From: Trematomus loennbergii
Taxonomy: Eukaryota; Chordata; Actinopteri; Perciformes; Nototheniidae
Direction: 5' to 3'
DNA length: 64,000 nucleotides
Assembly (NCBI GenBank): GCA_012861695.1
Contig: JAAOOA010000147.1
Coordinates: forward strand, 1,130,510-1,194,509
Shown here: positions 12,240-22,790 of the stretch, one piece after another
Layout: the number at the start of each line of letters is the position of its first letter
How positions within the stretch are numbered: position 1 is the stretch's first letter
The notes under the pieces: generated by a model
What the model was told of the DNA's origin: nothing
Database searches by the model: none
The model's input: only the letters and a program-made list of their open reading frames with translations
Made by a program: the position numbers and the translations under genes

Positions 12240-12746
12240 AGGTCCCCTATTATACTGTTTTTCATCAATATATTATAGGTCTCAGATATATACAAAACAT
12301 GTCTCTGAAGTGTTTGGCTCCAAACACCAAACAGATCATTGCAGCATCCCATAATCCCCTCGGTTTCAGCCCTGTTTCAAAAGTGCTGATTCTCTGTCTG
12401 TTACTTTAGATGAAAATAAGGAGCCCCTCCCCACGCCCTCTGAGAGATATTGGTTAAAAAGAACTCAATGGTGCTCTAGGAGGAGATGCAGGTGATAAGG
12501 TGGGGGGGGGGGTACCTTGGTTGGTGATTGGCTAATGGTTACACAAGCCAACACATCGTTATGACATCATAAAGTGGCCAAATCTGATCAGCTCATTTTC
12601 AGACAGGTTTTTATATAAATGGATCAGGACAAAAAGTGAGAGAATCTTTTTTCCTGAAACTTTCAGAGTCTCTTTACACAGAGGGGACACATGTTGATGT
12701 AGAAGAGACATGAAAAAGTGGATTTAGCATAATAGGTGACCTTTAA
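12236..12746. mobile_element. piggyBac-like MITE (family B), abutting family A
   Basis: TTAAAGGTCCCCTATTATAC at the left and GCATAATAGGTGACCTTTAA at the right are inverted repeats (18 of 20 bases pair), both including the TTAA. The interior matches the family at 4,191-7,442 and 32,507-34,797. Its right end lies 28 bp from the splice donor of the Ig domain-2 exon. Confidence 0.75.
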
Positions 12747-12774
12747 GGTGTTTAAATGATCTTGTCAGACTCAC

Positions 12775-13106
12775 AGTGGACAGCAGCAGTGAGTTTCTCG
12801 ACTCCACCACTGGAGGATGCTGTGGTCCTTCAGCTCCCAGCTCCAGCTTTGCTCACACCAGAACTGGACTCCATCATCTTCTTTAGTGGAGGTGATGTTC
12901 AAATGAAGACCTCACTCACTGGTGTCGGCTCGTCTTTTCCCTCTTGCTGCTCTTTGGTTCACCCAGTGCCGTCCGTCCTCTGTAGAAAGTCACTCTGAGG
13001 TTTTTCACAGGAGCAACATCCTGTACTTCACACTGCAGAGTGTACTGCTGACCCTCAGACATCGGCTCATCAGGGTGAACGCTGAAGGAAACATTATCTG
13101 GAGGCT
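12775..13106 (-). pseudogene. ICAM-like Ig protein: domain 2 exon with frameshifts
   Basis: Minus-strand exon between a TCTCCACAG acceptor and a GTGAGT donor. It opens EPPDNVSFSVHPDEPMSEGQ and has an Ig first Cys (QYTLQCEVQD) and FYRGRTALGE. The frame then breaks: the AKKTP-VSEVF region, the TKEDDGVQFWC region with the second Cys, and the PQHPPVVE region appear in different frames. I count at least three single-base changes. The PPDNVS...VAPVKNL...FYRG pattern is typical of teleost ICAM-like domain 2. The flanking exons keep open frames, so this is either a decayed exon or consensus error. Confidence 0.65.
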
Positions 13107-13194
13107 CTGTGGAGACAAACTGACACATTCAGTATCTCCATGAAAAATATTAAACACCGTCAGTTTAGACTTTAGATTAGAGGCGGACAAATTG

Positions 13195-13708
13195 TTTTAC
13201 TTATGAGTAAAAGTAAGAATGCCACAGTTTAGACTTATTCTCTCCTGAGTAAAAGCATTGCATTCATTCAAGTACAAGAATCAAAAAGCACTTATTATGC
13301 AGAAGGCCTTTTGAGATTAATATATCATGTAATTTGATTATAATGAGTGACACATCATCATTTAAAATGTGCAGCTGGTAAAGGCGTAGCTACATTTAAT
13401 GACTTTTAATTACTTATTGTAAGTCGATTAAGGAAGGGTCACCTACTGGAAATATAATGACATATAGGTAATATACTGTCATGATGATAGTCCATCATGA
13501 TTGAAAAGTTCATTTATATTCATATCAATAATACAAACCTGCAAAGTAATTACTAACCAATAACAGTGGAGGAGTAAAAAGTATCATATCGGCTAGCGAA
13601 TCAGTGGATTAAAAGTATAAAGTAGGATAATATTGAAATACTTAAGCAAAGTAGAAGTACCTCAAAAGTGTACATTACTTAAGGAAATGTACTTACTTCC
13701 ACCACTTT
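13195..13708. repeat. interspersed MITE-like repeat (AAGTACTT family)
   Basis: The ends carry the AGTAAAAGTA and GTAGAAGTACCTCAAAAGTG strings of a common fish repeat family. Relatives are at about 20,690-20,830, 37,508-37,892, 38,391-39,620 and 56,161-56,275. No coding potential. Confidence 0.55.
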
Positions 13709-13751
13709 GTTGGATCATTAATAATGAATATAAACAGTTGTTGTGACTCAC

Positions 13752-14024
13752 TGTAGACAGTTATATTCAGGTCGCTGCAACACTGCACAAAAGTAGTGTC
13801 ATTGGTATAATAGCACGATGGAGAAATTAACCACTCAGTCATTTCGTCGACCGTCCATGTAACCTCAGTTCCATTTTTTGTCAAGGATCCAATAGGACTT
13901 TCAATATTAAATAAGCTGACATTGCATCCAGGCTGACACACGGAGCAGAGGGCGGAGGTCGGCTTCCCAAACTGCACCACCAGTCTGGATGGAGTGAACC
14001 GAGGTTTATCTGCACAGTTTGGAT
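13752..14024 (-). CDS. ICAM-like Ig protein: N-terminal Ig domain exon
   Basis: Minus-strand exon with a GTGTTACAG acceptor and a GTGAGT donor, phase 1 at both ends. It encodes DPNCADKPRFTPSRLVVQFG, then a double-cysteine strand (SALCSVCQPGC), WTVDEMTEWLISPSCYYTND, and ends CCSDLNITVY. The paired cysteines and the short C2-type domain are the form of ICAM domain 1; the xWTVDxMTEWxISPxCYY string is the version found in teleost relatives (family knowledge). ICAM-type proteins bind leukocyte integrins or matrix; ligand here unknown. No signal-peptide exon was found between 14.1 and 15.2 kb, so the gene model is incomplete at its 5' end. Confidence 0.75.
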
Positions 14025-14516
14025 CTGTAACACACAGCAAATAACACAATATAGAGTTTAAACAGTGTGACTCTAACATAACCGTACAAAAACACATTCA
14101 TGCTTTTTCATTTTACATGTTTAGTACTTTCTAATTTGGAGCAGCCTGATTTAAAATGAGCAATGAAATCAAACATTGGCAAGTTAATAAGTGCTACATA
14201 CAATATGTCTGTTTATTTAATCTATTTATATGTTACCCAATAGAACAACTTTAAATGATCTGTAAACATTAGCCGTTTTTCTTTCTTTCATGTTATTTTG
14301 CACAAACACATTACAAAAGTATATCAAGCAGAACACTCACCAAAATAAATAAAGACTATAAACTATATTTGCATTAATTCACTTCCAGTAGTTTAATACT
14401 GTGCCTATTCTCCTCTGATTAGAACAGTTCACACTGATAGTTATTTTAAAGGATCTGATTTTGACATTTTCACTTTTATAACTTACTGTAAGTTTTTAGT
14501 AGCATGATCTAAGTAG

Positions 14517-15145
14517 TGCCTACCACCAACACATGTTACACCACACTAGGATGTTAAGTATGACATTCAGATTTAAAAAATTGTGTTTTTTTTAACATGA
14601 ACGTACAGTATGAGCTAGCCAGCACTATAGAAAAGAGGATGTACGATATAAACAGTAAGCTACATTAGGGTGCTTACTATCATTGCTCTGGGTTACATAG
14701 TAACAATGGAAACACATCTTGGCAAATCATTTTCCTAAATCAGATACAACATTTAGCAATAGTATGACCTACATTTGCATTACTGGAATACAATCACTAA
14801 CTAACTCAATCATGGTAACTACTGAGGTCTGTGGATGTTCTCCTAATCAGTGCACAGTTGTTTGTTTTTCTAGTGGCATGACCTTAATTATATACAGTGC
14901 CCACCACCAGAGCACCAAGTCTGGTTACACACAATGTTAAGTATGATATTCAGATTGTTCAACGAGATACAACTTATTTACATATTTCCATATGAACAAT
15001 AGCCACTAAGCAATAGAGGATGGAACACATATCGACAAGGCTACACTATACTTACTACTTCACTGGGATATACAGTAGTAACACAGTTTGGCAAACCATT
15101 GTCCCTAAAGCAGATACAATACAAGTGCTGTATGACAATAAAAAT
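14517..15145. repeat. two degenerate direct repeats, unit about 390 bp
   Basis: The block beginning GCCTACCACCAACACA (14,518) and the one beginning GCCCACCACCAGAGCA (14,898) both run into a GTTAAGTATGAYATTCAGAT segment. Each later contains a TAGTAAC...TTGGCAAAYCATT segment followed by a CAGATACAA string. The copies are diverged. No gene is seen. Confidence 0.5.
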
Positions 15146-15175
15146 CGCTTTTCAAACAACCACTATTCTGTATTT

Positions 15176-16100
15176 GGGTCATTCCAGAATTGGAGGACAA
15201 TTTAGACACCAACATTTTGAAAAATGAACTTTCATTTTAATATTTTTGTTATGTATTTAGGAAAAACAGATAATAACCATCAAAAAAAGTGATTTGCCCA
15301 GCTAAGGCATCAAATGTATATTTTCCAATGAAGAATTAACCCTGTTTACTCTAATTATAGTAACAGGTTGAAAATCAATGCTAATTTTAGCTTTTACCTC
15401 AGGAATTAATGCTAGCTGCACAATGTAATGCTATTGTCAAGGAATGGACACACTTAGATATTTAACTAAAGAAAGATACATTTGAAATTAATTTGTTTTT
15501 GTCTCATAATTTGAGTAACAGGGTTGCGTTTGTATGAGTGCCACACTCCTTCAAGAGTGACAAGATGGAAATATATTACAAATAAAAGAGAGGACTTAGT
15601 TTTGGTCTACCCATTAGTCTCACATGGCTTGCTGATGTCCTTTCCCCTGTACATGCGACAAACAGTTTTTTCACTTCCTGCCAAGCTAAAAAGGTTTCGG
15701 TAACAGGGTTGCGCGCATGTTGAGGGACACACCTTCTGTGCAAAATTACTGTTATTTAAAATGTGTTTATGATTTAACAATTGATTTACCATTACAAGAC
15801 ACATATATCAATAGAATAATACCAAAAAGTAAATAAAAACCCTATTTTAAATGTTATTTTGACATGCAAGTTGGGTACCAAGAAGCTGGGACAAGAGAAA
15901 AGGGCAATTTTAGGGGGTGTTCGAGAGCTATTTGATATTTTAAATAATATTTTGAAACCACTTTTTCTACAACTTTATATGCATCTTGCCTCAAGACAAG
16001 TATTTTTTACACAACAAGTGCATGTCTTAGCTTTTTGGGCATAGATTATTAGATTTTTTATATGGGGGACATGAAATGTCCTCCAATTCTGGAATGACCC
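15176..16100. mobile_element. TIR element, 925 bp
   Basis: A perfect 24-base terminal inverted repeat (15,176-15,199, starting GGGTCATTCCAGAATTGG, and 16,077-16,100) brackets the element. The bases flanking both ends are ATTT (15,172-15,175 and 16,101-16,104), a possible 4-bp target duplication. Internal short ORFs have no recognisable domain. Confidence 0.75.
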
Positions 16101-16149
16101 ATTTGACAGGATGTCTGTGTGAAACGCCCTCTTATAATACAAGGTATCA

Positions 16150-16260
16150 CATTGGAAGTAAGTAAGTAAGTAAGTCAAATGTATTTATAAAGCGCTTTTC
16201 ACAGACATAGTCACAAAGTGCTTGACACACTTAAAACATCATAGGAATCATAAAAAATAA
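16150..16260 (-). repeat. LINE 3' tail fragment
   Basis: A run of AAGT repeats followed by ATTTATAAAGCGCTTTTCAC and ACAAAGTGCTTGACAC. This is the typical terminal motif of fish L2-like LINEs with its tetranucleotide tail, heavily 5'-truncated. Confidence 0.55.
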
Positions 16261-16444
16261 ATGACCGCACAAGCCACGTGTTAAATGAGATTAACCGACT
16301 ATAACATATTTATAAAAGCACACTTTTGAAAAAATTACCACAACTGGAAACGTGGAAGTCTGGCAGAAAGTTAATCAAAGAAACCACCACAAATATGTAA
16401 CAGGAAAACATTATTTCCACTAGATGAGGTGTCCGGTAATAAAA

Positions 16445-17218
16445 AAGGAGTGATGTGTCGGTCGCGAACGAGCCGATTCTTTTGAACGGCTCTTTGGTAC
16501 GAACGAGGGGAACCGAGTCCAACTTGGTGAGAGCCGTTCTTGTTATCGTTCAATCGTTGGTCCGCACTCACTGCCTGCCAACATCCACTCGCCTTTTAAA
16601 AAGCTTGATTTTGTTCCCCAAACGTATTCTGTGAAGACCCGCCCCTACTCTGATTGGTAGGTTTCAGCACGAGGAGAGAGGTGGGGTGGGTCTTAACGGA
16701 ATACGCGCGAGAGAGAAGTCATAACAAGTGGTACAGGACAGGTAGACGACGTGTTTTCGGATGGAAAATGAGCCAAACGTGAAAACGCAACAGCATTTGG
16801 ATGCACTTCAACCAAAACCCAGGCAGTGATAAAGCGCACCATTTGTAAAAGGCTAAATATCCTTTAAAGCAGGGTCAACAAATAATCTCCATCACAACTT
16901 AAAAACACAGTATCTAATATTAAGAGTTGCATGAATTTCATTCAAGGCAAGGCAACTTTATTTACTTAACACATACAGAGGGTACATTCAAAGTACATTC
17001 ACTGACATGAATGACATGGATATGGCGCCACCTTGTGTCATGTTTACAATGCCGATTATTGACATTAGGTCTGGCAATACAGTCAATCATTATCCTGGTG
17101 ATTATTTCGCAGATAAACCTAGTAACCCGCCCCCTTTAAAAGAAAAGGGGGCTCTTTTGAACGGCTCTTTGAAAGGAACGGAGCCATAAGATCCGGCTCC
17201 CTTCAAAGAGCCATAATT
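16445..17218. repeat. interspersed repeat rich in GAACGGCTCTTT motifs
   Basis: TTTTGAACGGCTCTTTGGTA near 16,478 and TTTTGAACGGCTCTTTGAAA near 17,155 bracket the block, and the end holds the inverted pair GGCTCTTTGAAAG / CTTCAAAGAGCC. The left breakpoint of the 36.6-kb tandem duplication (17,184) lies inside its right end. Family not identified. Confidence 0.45.
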
Positions 17219-17226
17219 CCCATCAG

Positions 17227-18466
17227 CAGAGGTGGGAGTAAGTCCTACATGTGCAAGTCATGAGCAAGTCTCAAGTCTTGACCTACAAGTATCAAGCAAG
17301 TCCCAAGTCACTGTGGTGAGAGTCAAGCAAGTCAAGTCAAGTCATTGCTCAGGGCAAGTCAAGTCAAGTCATACGAAATTCTGATGAATAAGCCCAGTTT
17401 CCGCATTTAAATCAGTTAAAAGACAGTGGTTATGAAAATGGATTTAACCCACACTATGATCTTCATTACATACACAGTTAATCATTTGAAATCTAATTTA
17501 GACCGATGAAAATCATATTAGATTAATATTAACCCTGGAACTGCAGACAATATAGCTAGGATTTAAAACTCAGTTCATTGGGTTAATTTAGAAATTGCTT
17601 CAGTTTATCATCATAACAGATCAAAAAGTTCAGATTCATTTTACAATAAATCAAGGAATTATGCACTTCCACAAACAAAAACAACATAATTAAAACATTT
17701 AAACAAACTACTAAAAGTAGATGAACTACATTATTAACAGTTTACAGTAACTTCTGATAAAAACACAGGGGAAATAAACGAGGCATCTCTTTTCCTCTCT
17801 CTCTCCCTCTCCCTCTCCTGACAGCCCGTCAGTATCGGGGTTAGTACAAATGAATCCCTTGGCGGTTCTAGTGTTCATTTACCGTTTTGTCTTCTCTTTG
17901 CAATGCTTAATCGATTTGAAACCAAGTCTAACGTAGCTTAAACTTAACGTTAGCTTTTTAGCTAACACAACACATTCACGCACCTTTCTCTGTGGGTTTT
18001 TTTGTAGTGACGAATGAAGTTGGATGTTGTGGTGGTCGTGTCACTGATCTTTATGCTGCAGACCCTGCATACCGCTGTTCTCTTCTTATTAGCGTCATCG
18101 ACAACATAATCCTTGAATCCAAACTTGACTATTTGTGGAGTAACGCAAGCTGCTGCCATGTTAACTGACCCTCCTGCCGTAGTGGGTTGCCAGGTTTGCG
18201 CGCATGGCGCTATAATCACCCAATCACATTTTTCGAAAAAACTAAACGTAATATCTCACTACAAAAACAAACGCAAATATTTAATTTTAAACAGTCAAGT
18301 CCTTTCAAGTCATCTGTCTCAAGCTTAAGTCAAGTCTCAAGTCATGAATACCAAGTCAAAGTCAAGTCAAGTCTTTATCAATGTTAGTCAAGCAAGTCTC
18401 AAGTCAAAAAATATGCGACTCGAGTCTGACTCGAGTTAAGTCATGTGACTCGAGTCCCCACCTCTG
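17227..18466. mobile_element. hAT element, 1.24 kb, unit 1 only
   Basis: TIRs CAGAGGTGGG and CCCACCTCTG are flanked by a perfect 8-bp duplication CCCATCAG (17,219-17,226 and 18,467-18,474). The orthologous position in unit 2 (53,865-53,872) holds a single CCCATCAG and no element. The interior is rich in CAAGTC repeats near both ends and encodes a BED-type zinc finger on the minus strand (17,962-18,159). Confidence 0.92.
17962..18159 (-). CDS. BED-type zinc finger fragment of hAT transposase
   Basis: Starting at the ATG at 18,157-18,159 the frame reads MAAACVTPQIVKFGFKDYVV, then a zinc finger CRVC...FIRHYKKTH with the C-x2-C and H-x4-H spacing of BED fingers. It stops soon after at VNVLC. BED fingers form the N-terminal DNA-binding part of many hAT transposases. 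The catalytic domain is missing, so this is a deletion derivative. Confidence 0.7.
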   Translation of the reverse strand: MAAACVTPQIVKFGFKDYVVDDANKKRTAVCRVCSIKISDTTTTTSNFIRHYKKTHRERCVNVLC

Positions 18467-18928
18467 CCCATCAGTCCAAAAGACCGAGAGAGCGCGAGTG
18501 AAATTGAAAGTAAAACCTATAACGAATAAAATAATGTTAGCGACCAAGGTACGTTTTAACCGTTTGTTTTTTAGTTCTAATTGAAACTAATAATAAAACA
18601 GAAACGGGTCGTTTTTTTGTTTTTCAATTTTGCCCCAAAATGGAAAAACGGTAATTCAGCTAATTTTTTTCATTTTTCTGTTCTTACTGTTAAAACAAGT
18701 ATACCACTCAATGTTTCGTTTCCATAGGAGGGTGGGTCTCCAGTGCCTCCTTGCTTCTGATTGGCTAGTTTGCCCTACTGTATGCTTGCGCTGTACTCTT
18801 ACAAATAAAGGTTCATACTCTTTGCCTATAGAGTCACATGCAGTGCGTGTTTGCACAACAATACATTGAATATATGGCTACATGCAAAACATACAGAAGA
18901 AGACAGTCTGTCCATGTGCGTGTGCCTT

Positions 18929-18969
18929 GTGTGTGTGTGTGGTGTGGTGTGTGTGTGTGTGTGTGGTGT

Positions 18970-19013
<44 letters not shown>

Positions 19014-19055
19014 TGTGCGTGTGCGTGTACGTGTGCGTGTGCGTGTGCGTGTGGG
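18929..19055. repeat. (GT)n microsatellite, unit 1 copy
   Basis: GT repeat with GTGGTGTGGT interruptions and a GTGCGT-rich end. The unit 2 counterpart at 54,293-54,346 is much shorter and almost all GTGCGT. ORFs across it (18,826-19,145, both strands) are repeat artefacts. Confidence 0.9.
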
Positions 19056-20689
19056 TATGCGCGTCTGTCGGTCTCACGATCTGTCTGTCTTGCACTGTCA
19101 GCCATGAATCCCTATCTTATAAAGTATGAGTATCTCTCTGTATGATGTTACTGACACTGCTGGATTGATGCGGCCGTATTTCCCGTTGCGTGGTCAAGTC
19201 AGCATCGAGGTTTTTTTCTTCAAACTATATTAAAACAGCTTGGAGGTTGAGGATTGATAAATACTATTTAGAGTACTTTTACTGTGTACTCTGTCAAACT
19301 CCCCTCCTGAGTACAATAATGCATGTTTTCTGCTATCTTTGATGAGAGATAAAATGATTTTCTGCCATAAATTCTTAATGAGAGTGATACTGTTTGACTC
19401 AGTATACTAATTTAACTACACCAACAAGTACTTTTTCAGGTATTCTCTTTCAAATTCCCCTCCTAGTCAAGAATGCATCTTAAAAAAAATGTGTCATTAG
19501 ACTTATATTGTTGGACAGAGTATTTTAAGAGGATATGGTAGACATGATATCAGCACTACTTCCAGTCAGTACTCCAGCAGCAGCTTTTACCCCTTGGGAA
19601 ATCTTCAGAGATATCCTGGATAGCTGGTCTATCCTTCAGCAAAGTGACACACTCTTGTTGGCCTCTTATGATGATGATGTCTTAACCTTTAACAGCCAGC
19701 GCCACCATTTGGTAGAGCACATTTTGTGTTTGATATCTTGTTGAAAAAATGTTCACCAGCTCCAGCTATCGTTTGGTTGACATGTTATGCACAATACAAC
19801 CTCTAGATGTCACTGTGGTTCGAACAGAAAGCCCTTCAGCTAGCTTCCACTGAGAAAGTTGGCATGCTAAAAATCACTCCTGAAGAAATCACTCTTTTTG
19901 GTCAACTTTTGTAAGGTAACCATATCATTTTGACATATCTTAGTGTCAGAGCACTGACTGAACATAACTTGATGCACAAAACATTTTTGTAACAAGGGTG
20001 TAATTATTTTGAAAATATGCTCAACCAACCGGTCGAATTGGCCTTCATATTGTAAACTAGCAATACGACTTTTTCAGAGTTTCAGAGATGTTTTCCAATA
20101 AAATATGGTAAATAGCTAGATTCATGGTAATATTACTAAATCTAGTACTGCCTTATGAGTCTCAGAGTGAAAGAGTGATAATAATTTATATAGCACCTTT
20201 CATGCATGAAATGCAGCCCAAAGTTGCACACAGATGAGCAAGTTAGGCCAACACAGGATATAGACATTTGCTGTTAGGCCAGTTGTTTGTTGTAAAAAAT
20301 AAGTTTTTTATTTGAGTTTGTGTTTTATTTGAGTTTGATGCATACCAATACTGTACTGTATGATGATTGTTGAAAATGCACTTTTACCAAGGCCAGCTCG
20401 ACCAGTTGGTAGAGGCTCATAAAAACAAAACTGTGTGGTCAGTCAAAAAAAAAAAAGGTTTGTGGTTATTTGTCCTATTTGAAAAAAAAATGCAAAGAAA
20501 TACTTTCCCCATAGATTTCTTCTTGGTCTGGCAATTAAAGGGTTAACATGTGATTATGTCTCTGCCCCTAGTTCTTTCTTCGTAGATTCCTCAGTCTCGT
20601 CAGCCTCATCTTTCCATCTGTCCCAGTCAACGCATCAGCCTCCAGCACACTTATTAATCAAAATCTGCAAATTAACTAATTTAGGTATT
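19056..20689. other. non-coding duplicated stretch downstream of HERC
   Basis: Counterpart 54,347-56,160 in unit 2. A short frame at 19,535-19,744 is broken in unit 2 (an extra A after TTCAGAGA) and is not supported as a gene. No domain seen. Confidence 0.5.
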
Positions 20690-20830
20690 AAATACATGTA
20701 GTGGAGTAGAAGTACAAAGTAGCATAACATTGAAATACTCAAGTAAAGGACAAGTATCTCAAAATTGTACTTAAGTACAGTCCTTGAGTAAATGTAGGCT
20801 ACTTACTAGTTACTTCCCATCGATGCAATT
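20690..20830. repeat. AAGTACTT-family MITE fragment (unit 1); unit 2 copy at 56,161-56,275
   Basis: GTGGAGTAGAAGTACAAAGT through GAGTAAATGTAGGCTACTTA, the same family as 37,508-37,892. Confidence 0.6.
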
Positions 20831-21591
20831 AAGTAAGGAAAAGAGCAAAACATAAATGAAACTTGTTTCCTTAAAATAGTTGGTGAAAGATAACAGTTTA
20901 CAAATATCTTTATATCTTCGAGATACAGTCCCATAAAGTCATTGTTCCACCTGCAAAGAACCGAACACCTTGAGAGAGGGGGGGGGGAGGATATTTAGTA
21001 ATCACATTGTGTTTGACAATTATTTAAAAGTTATAAGTTTGTTTAGTCAATATGGAAGAAACTCATTCCCAATACTTAGTTCAAAATAACATTGGGCTTG
21101 GTAAATTAGCAATTAACAATTGTCGAATAGGCCTACTACTGCTTTACCGCTAAACTGAGTATTCAGGATGAGGGTAGGTAGAGTTTTCACACCCAATCAT
21201 CAAAGAACATAATGTATGAGGTGATTATTTCACAGTAAATTATATAAGAGGAGATTCTGCAGTAAATAAACTAGTTCCACAGTACAGTGTTATATCTTAA
21301 GATGTGTATGTTTTAGCAGTTATTCACAGCCGAGGAGCACAGTAGGAAGTCATTTTTATTGCATCAACATACAGTATAATGTTAATTAACAAATTATTCC
21401 TATATTAAGGCTTTGAAAAACTTAACTCAACAATAAAAGTCTCCAGAACACAAATAAAAGGAGTATTATGTTTAAACATATTGTATGTAACATTTGTTAC
21501 ATGGTTAACTTACCAAATAATACAAAAAAAGTCACACCCTTATTCATCTTAGAAGATCATGTAATACTTAAATATGTACATACATTATACA

Positions 21592-22572
21592 TACATTACA
21601 TGTCACTTGTTTAGACGCTTTTATCCAAAGCGACTTATGGCGCGTCTCCACTACAGCGCGGAGCACGGTTTAAGAGGGCTGTGACGTCAGCGGCCCGTTT
21701 TTGGTTGTGTTTCCACTTGGCCTAGTACCGGCCGGCGGGTCCTAATTCACAGTTTTTCTGGCCTCATAAAATCGTGGTTCTAGGGCCAGAGACAACGAGG
21801 CTGAGTCGGGCTGAGTATGCTAAACTAGAGAGAGAATCGCTGGCAAGGGGGCTACAACTACAACAAGATGCACATATTTGACCGTGATTTAATTGTAATA
21901 CACGTTTCAAAATGATGCCGAAGTAACAACATATTGATACCGGTTAGTAAAAACCATGAATTAATGCTTTGACAAGTCTGCAGACAGACGGCAGGCGAAA
22001 AACCTTTTAAAATGCGTGTTTTCTAAATGGAGATTGGCTAAGCTAACGCAGTATATGCTCCGACCGTCCACACTCACAACAACGGCCTATACAGACATAA
22101 ATAAACCAGCGACTGTATTCACCATGACACAGACAGTCTGTGGTTTGTACTTATTTAACTTTTGTCTAGTTTCTGAACAGATATGAGGAGCTGTGAGCTC
22201 TGAGTGCTAACAGCTAACGGCTGTGTTGTTTTTCTGGGGTTCTCATTGAAGATGACGTCACGGCTCCGCCTACACTGCGTTACTATAGATACTACCCCAG
22301 TTCCTAAACTGTAATGGAAATGCGCCATAAAGTGAGCCAGTCCTAACGAGAGGCCTAGCCATACCGAGCGAGGCCGAGCGAGGCCGAGCGAGGCCGCGTA
22401 GTGGAAATGCGCCATTACATACTCAATACTGTGGGCAATCCCCACAGGAGCAATTTGGGGTGAAGTGTCTTGCCCAGGGATACAACGACATGCTGACTGC
22501 TGTGGGGTTCGAACCTGTGACCCCCTGATCCGAACACCAACCCACAACCCACAACCCACTACACCACACGCC
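21592..22572 (-). mobile_element. tRNA-derived fish SINE split by a Harbinger-like MITE, unit 1 only
   Basis: On the minus strand: a tRNA-like head with a B-box GGTTCGAACC, the conserved body (TGTCGTTGTATCCCTGGGCA and GACACTTCACCCCAAATTGC), and a tail TAAGTCGCTTTGGATAAAAG. The body and tail are separated by the MITE at 21,638-22,414. Unit 2 has only about 30 bp of unrelated sequence here (around 57,090-57,118), so the insertion is private to unit 1. Confidence 0.75.
21638..22414. mobile_element. Harbinger-like MITE (copy 1), 777 bp
   Basis: TIRs TGGCGCGTCTCCACTAC and GTAGTGGAAATGCGCCA are flanked by TTA on both sides (21,635-21,637 and 22,415-22,417). A 3-bp TTA/TWA duplication is typical of PIF/Harbinger elements. 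It contains short GAGGCCGAGC tandem repeats near the right end. The 176-aa ORF at 22,155-22,685 runs through this MITE and the SINE and is not a gene. A close relative is at 31,431-32,200. Confidence 0.75.
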
Positions 22573-22790
22573 TCCACATACAAATAAAAATGGAGTATAT
22601 ATAACAGCGTTTCTGCTATTAGGGAAGGATTTCTGATATTAACCCACCACACAATACATCCTATTATCAAGAATTTCCCAGCCATACAGTTTGTTAAGAA
22701 ACAGATATAGTAGCAATACTACAAAGGCTGCTTCTTGGTTTACAAAGTGCTGTATGAGAATGTTAAGTCTTCTGTTCAGACCAGACACCA

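Noticed and set aside
18826..19145. Cys/Val and His/Thr repeat ORFs
   Set aside because: GT microsatellite artefacts; the unit 2 copy is a different length. The same applies to 42,966-43,372.
19535..19744. 69-codon ORF in the duplicated downstream region
   Set aside because: Frame is broken by an indel in unit 2 and no family is recognisable.
22155..22685. 176-codon minus-strand ORF
   Set aside because: Runs through the Harbinger-like MITE and the SINE; no domain, and a related frame appears in the other MITE copy at 31,955-32,137.
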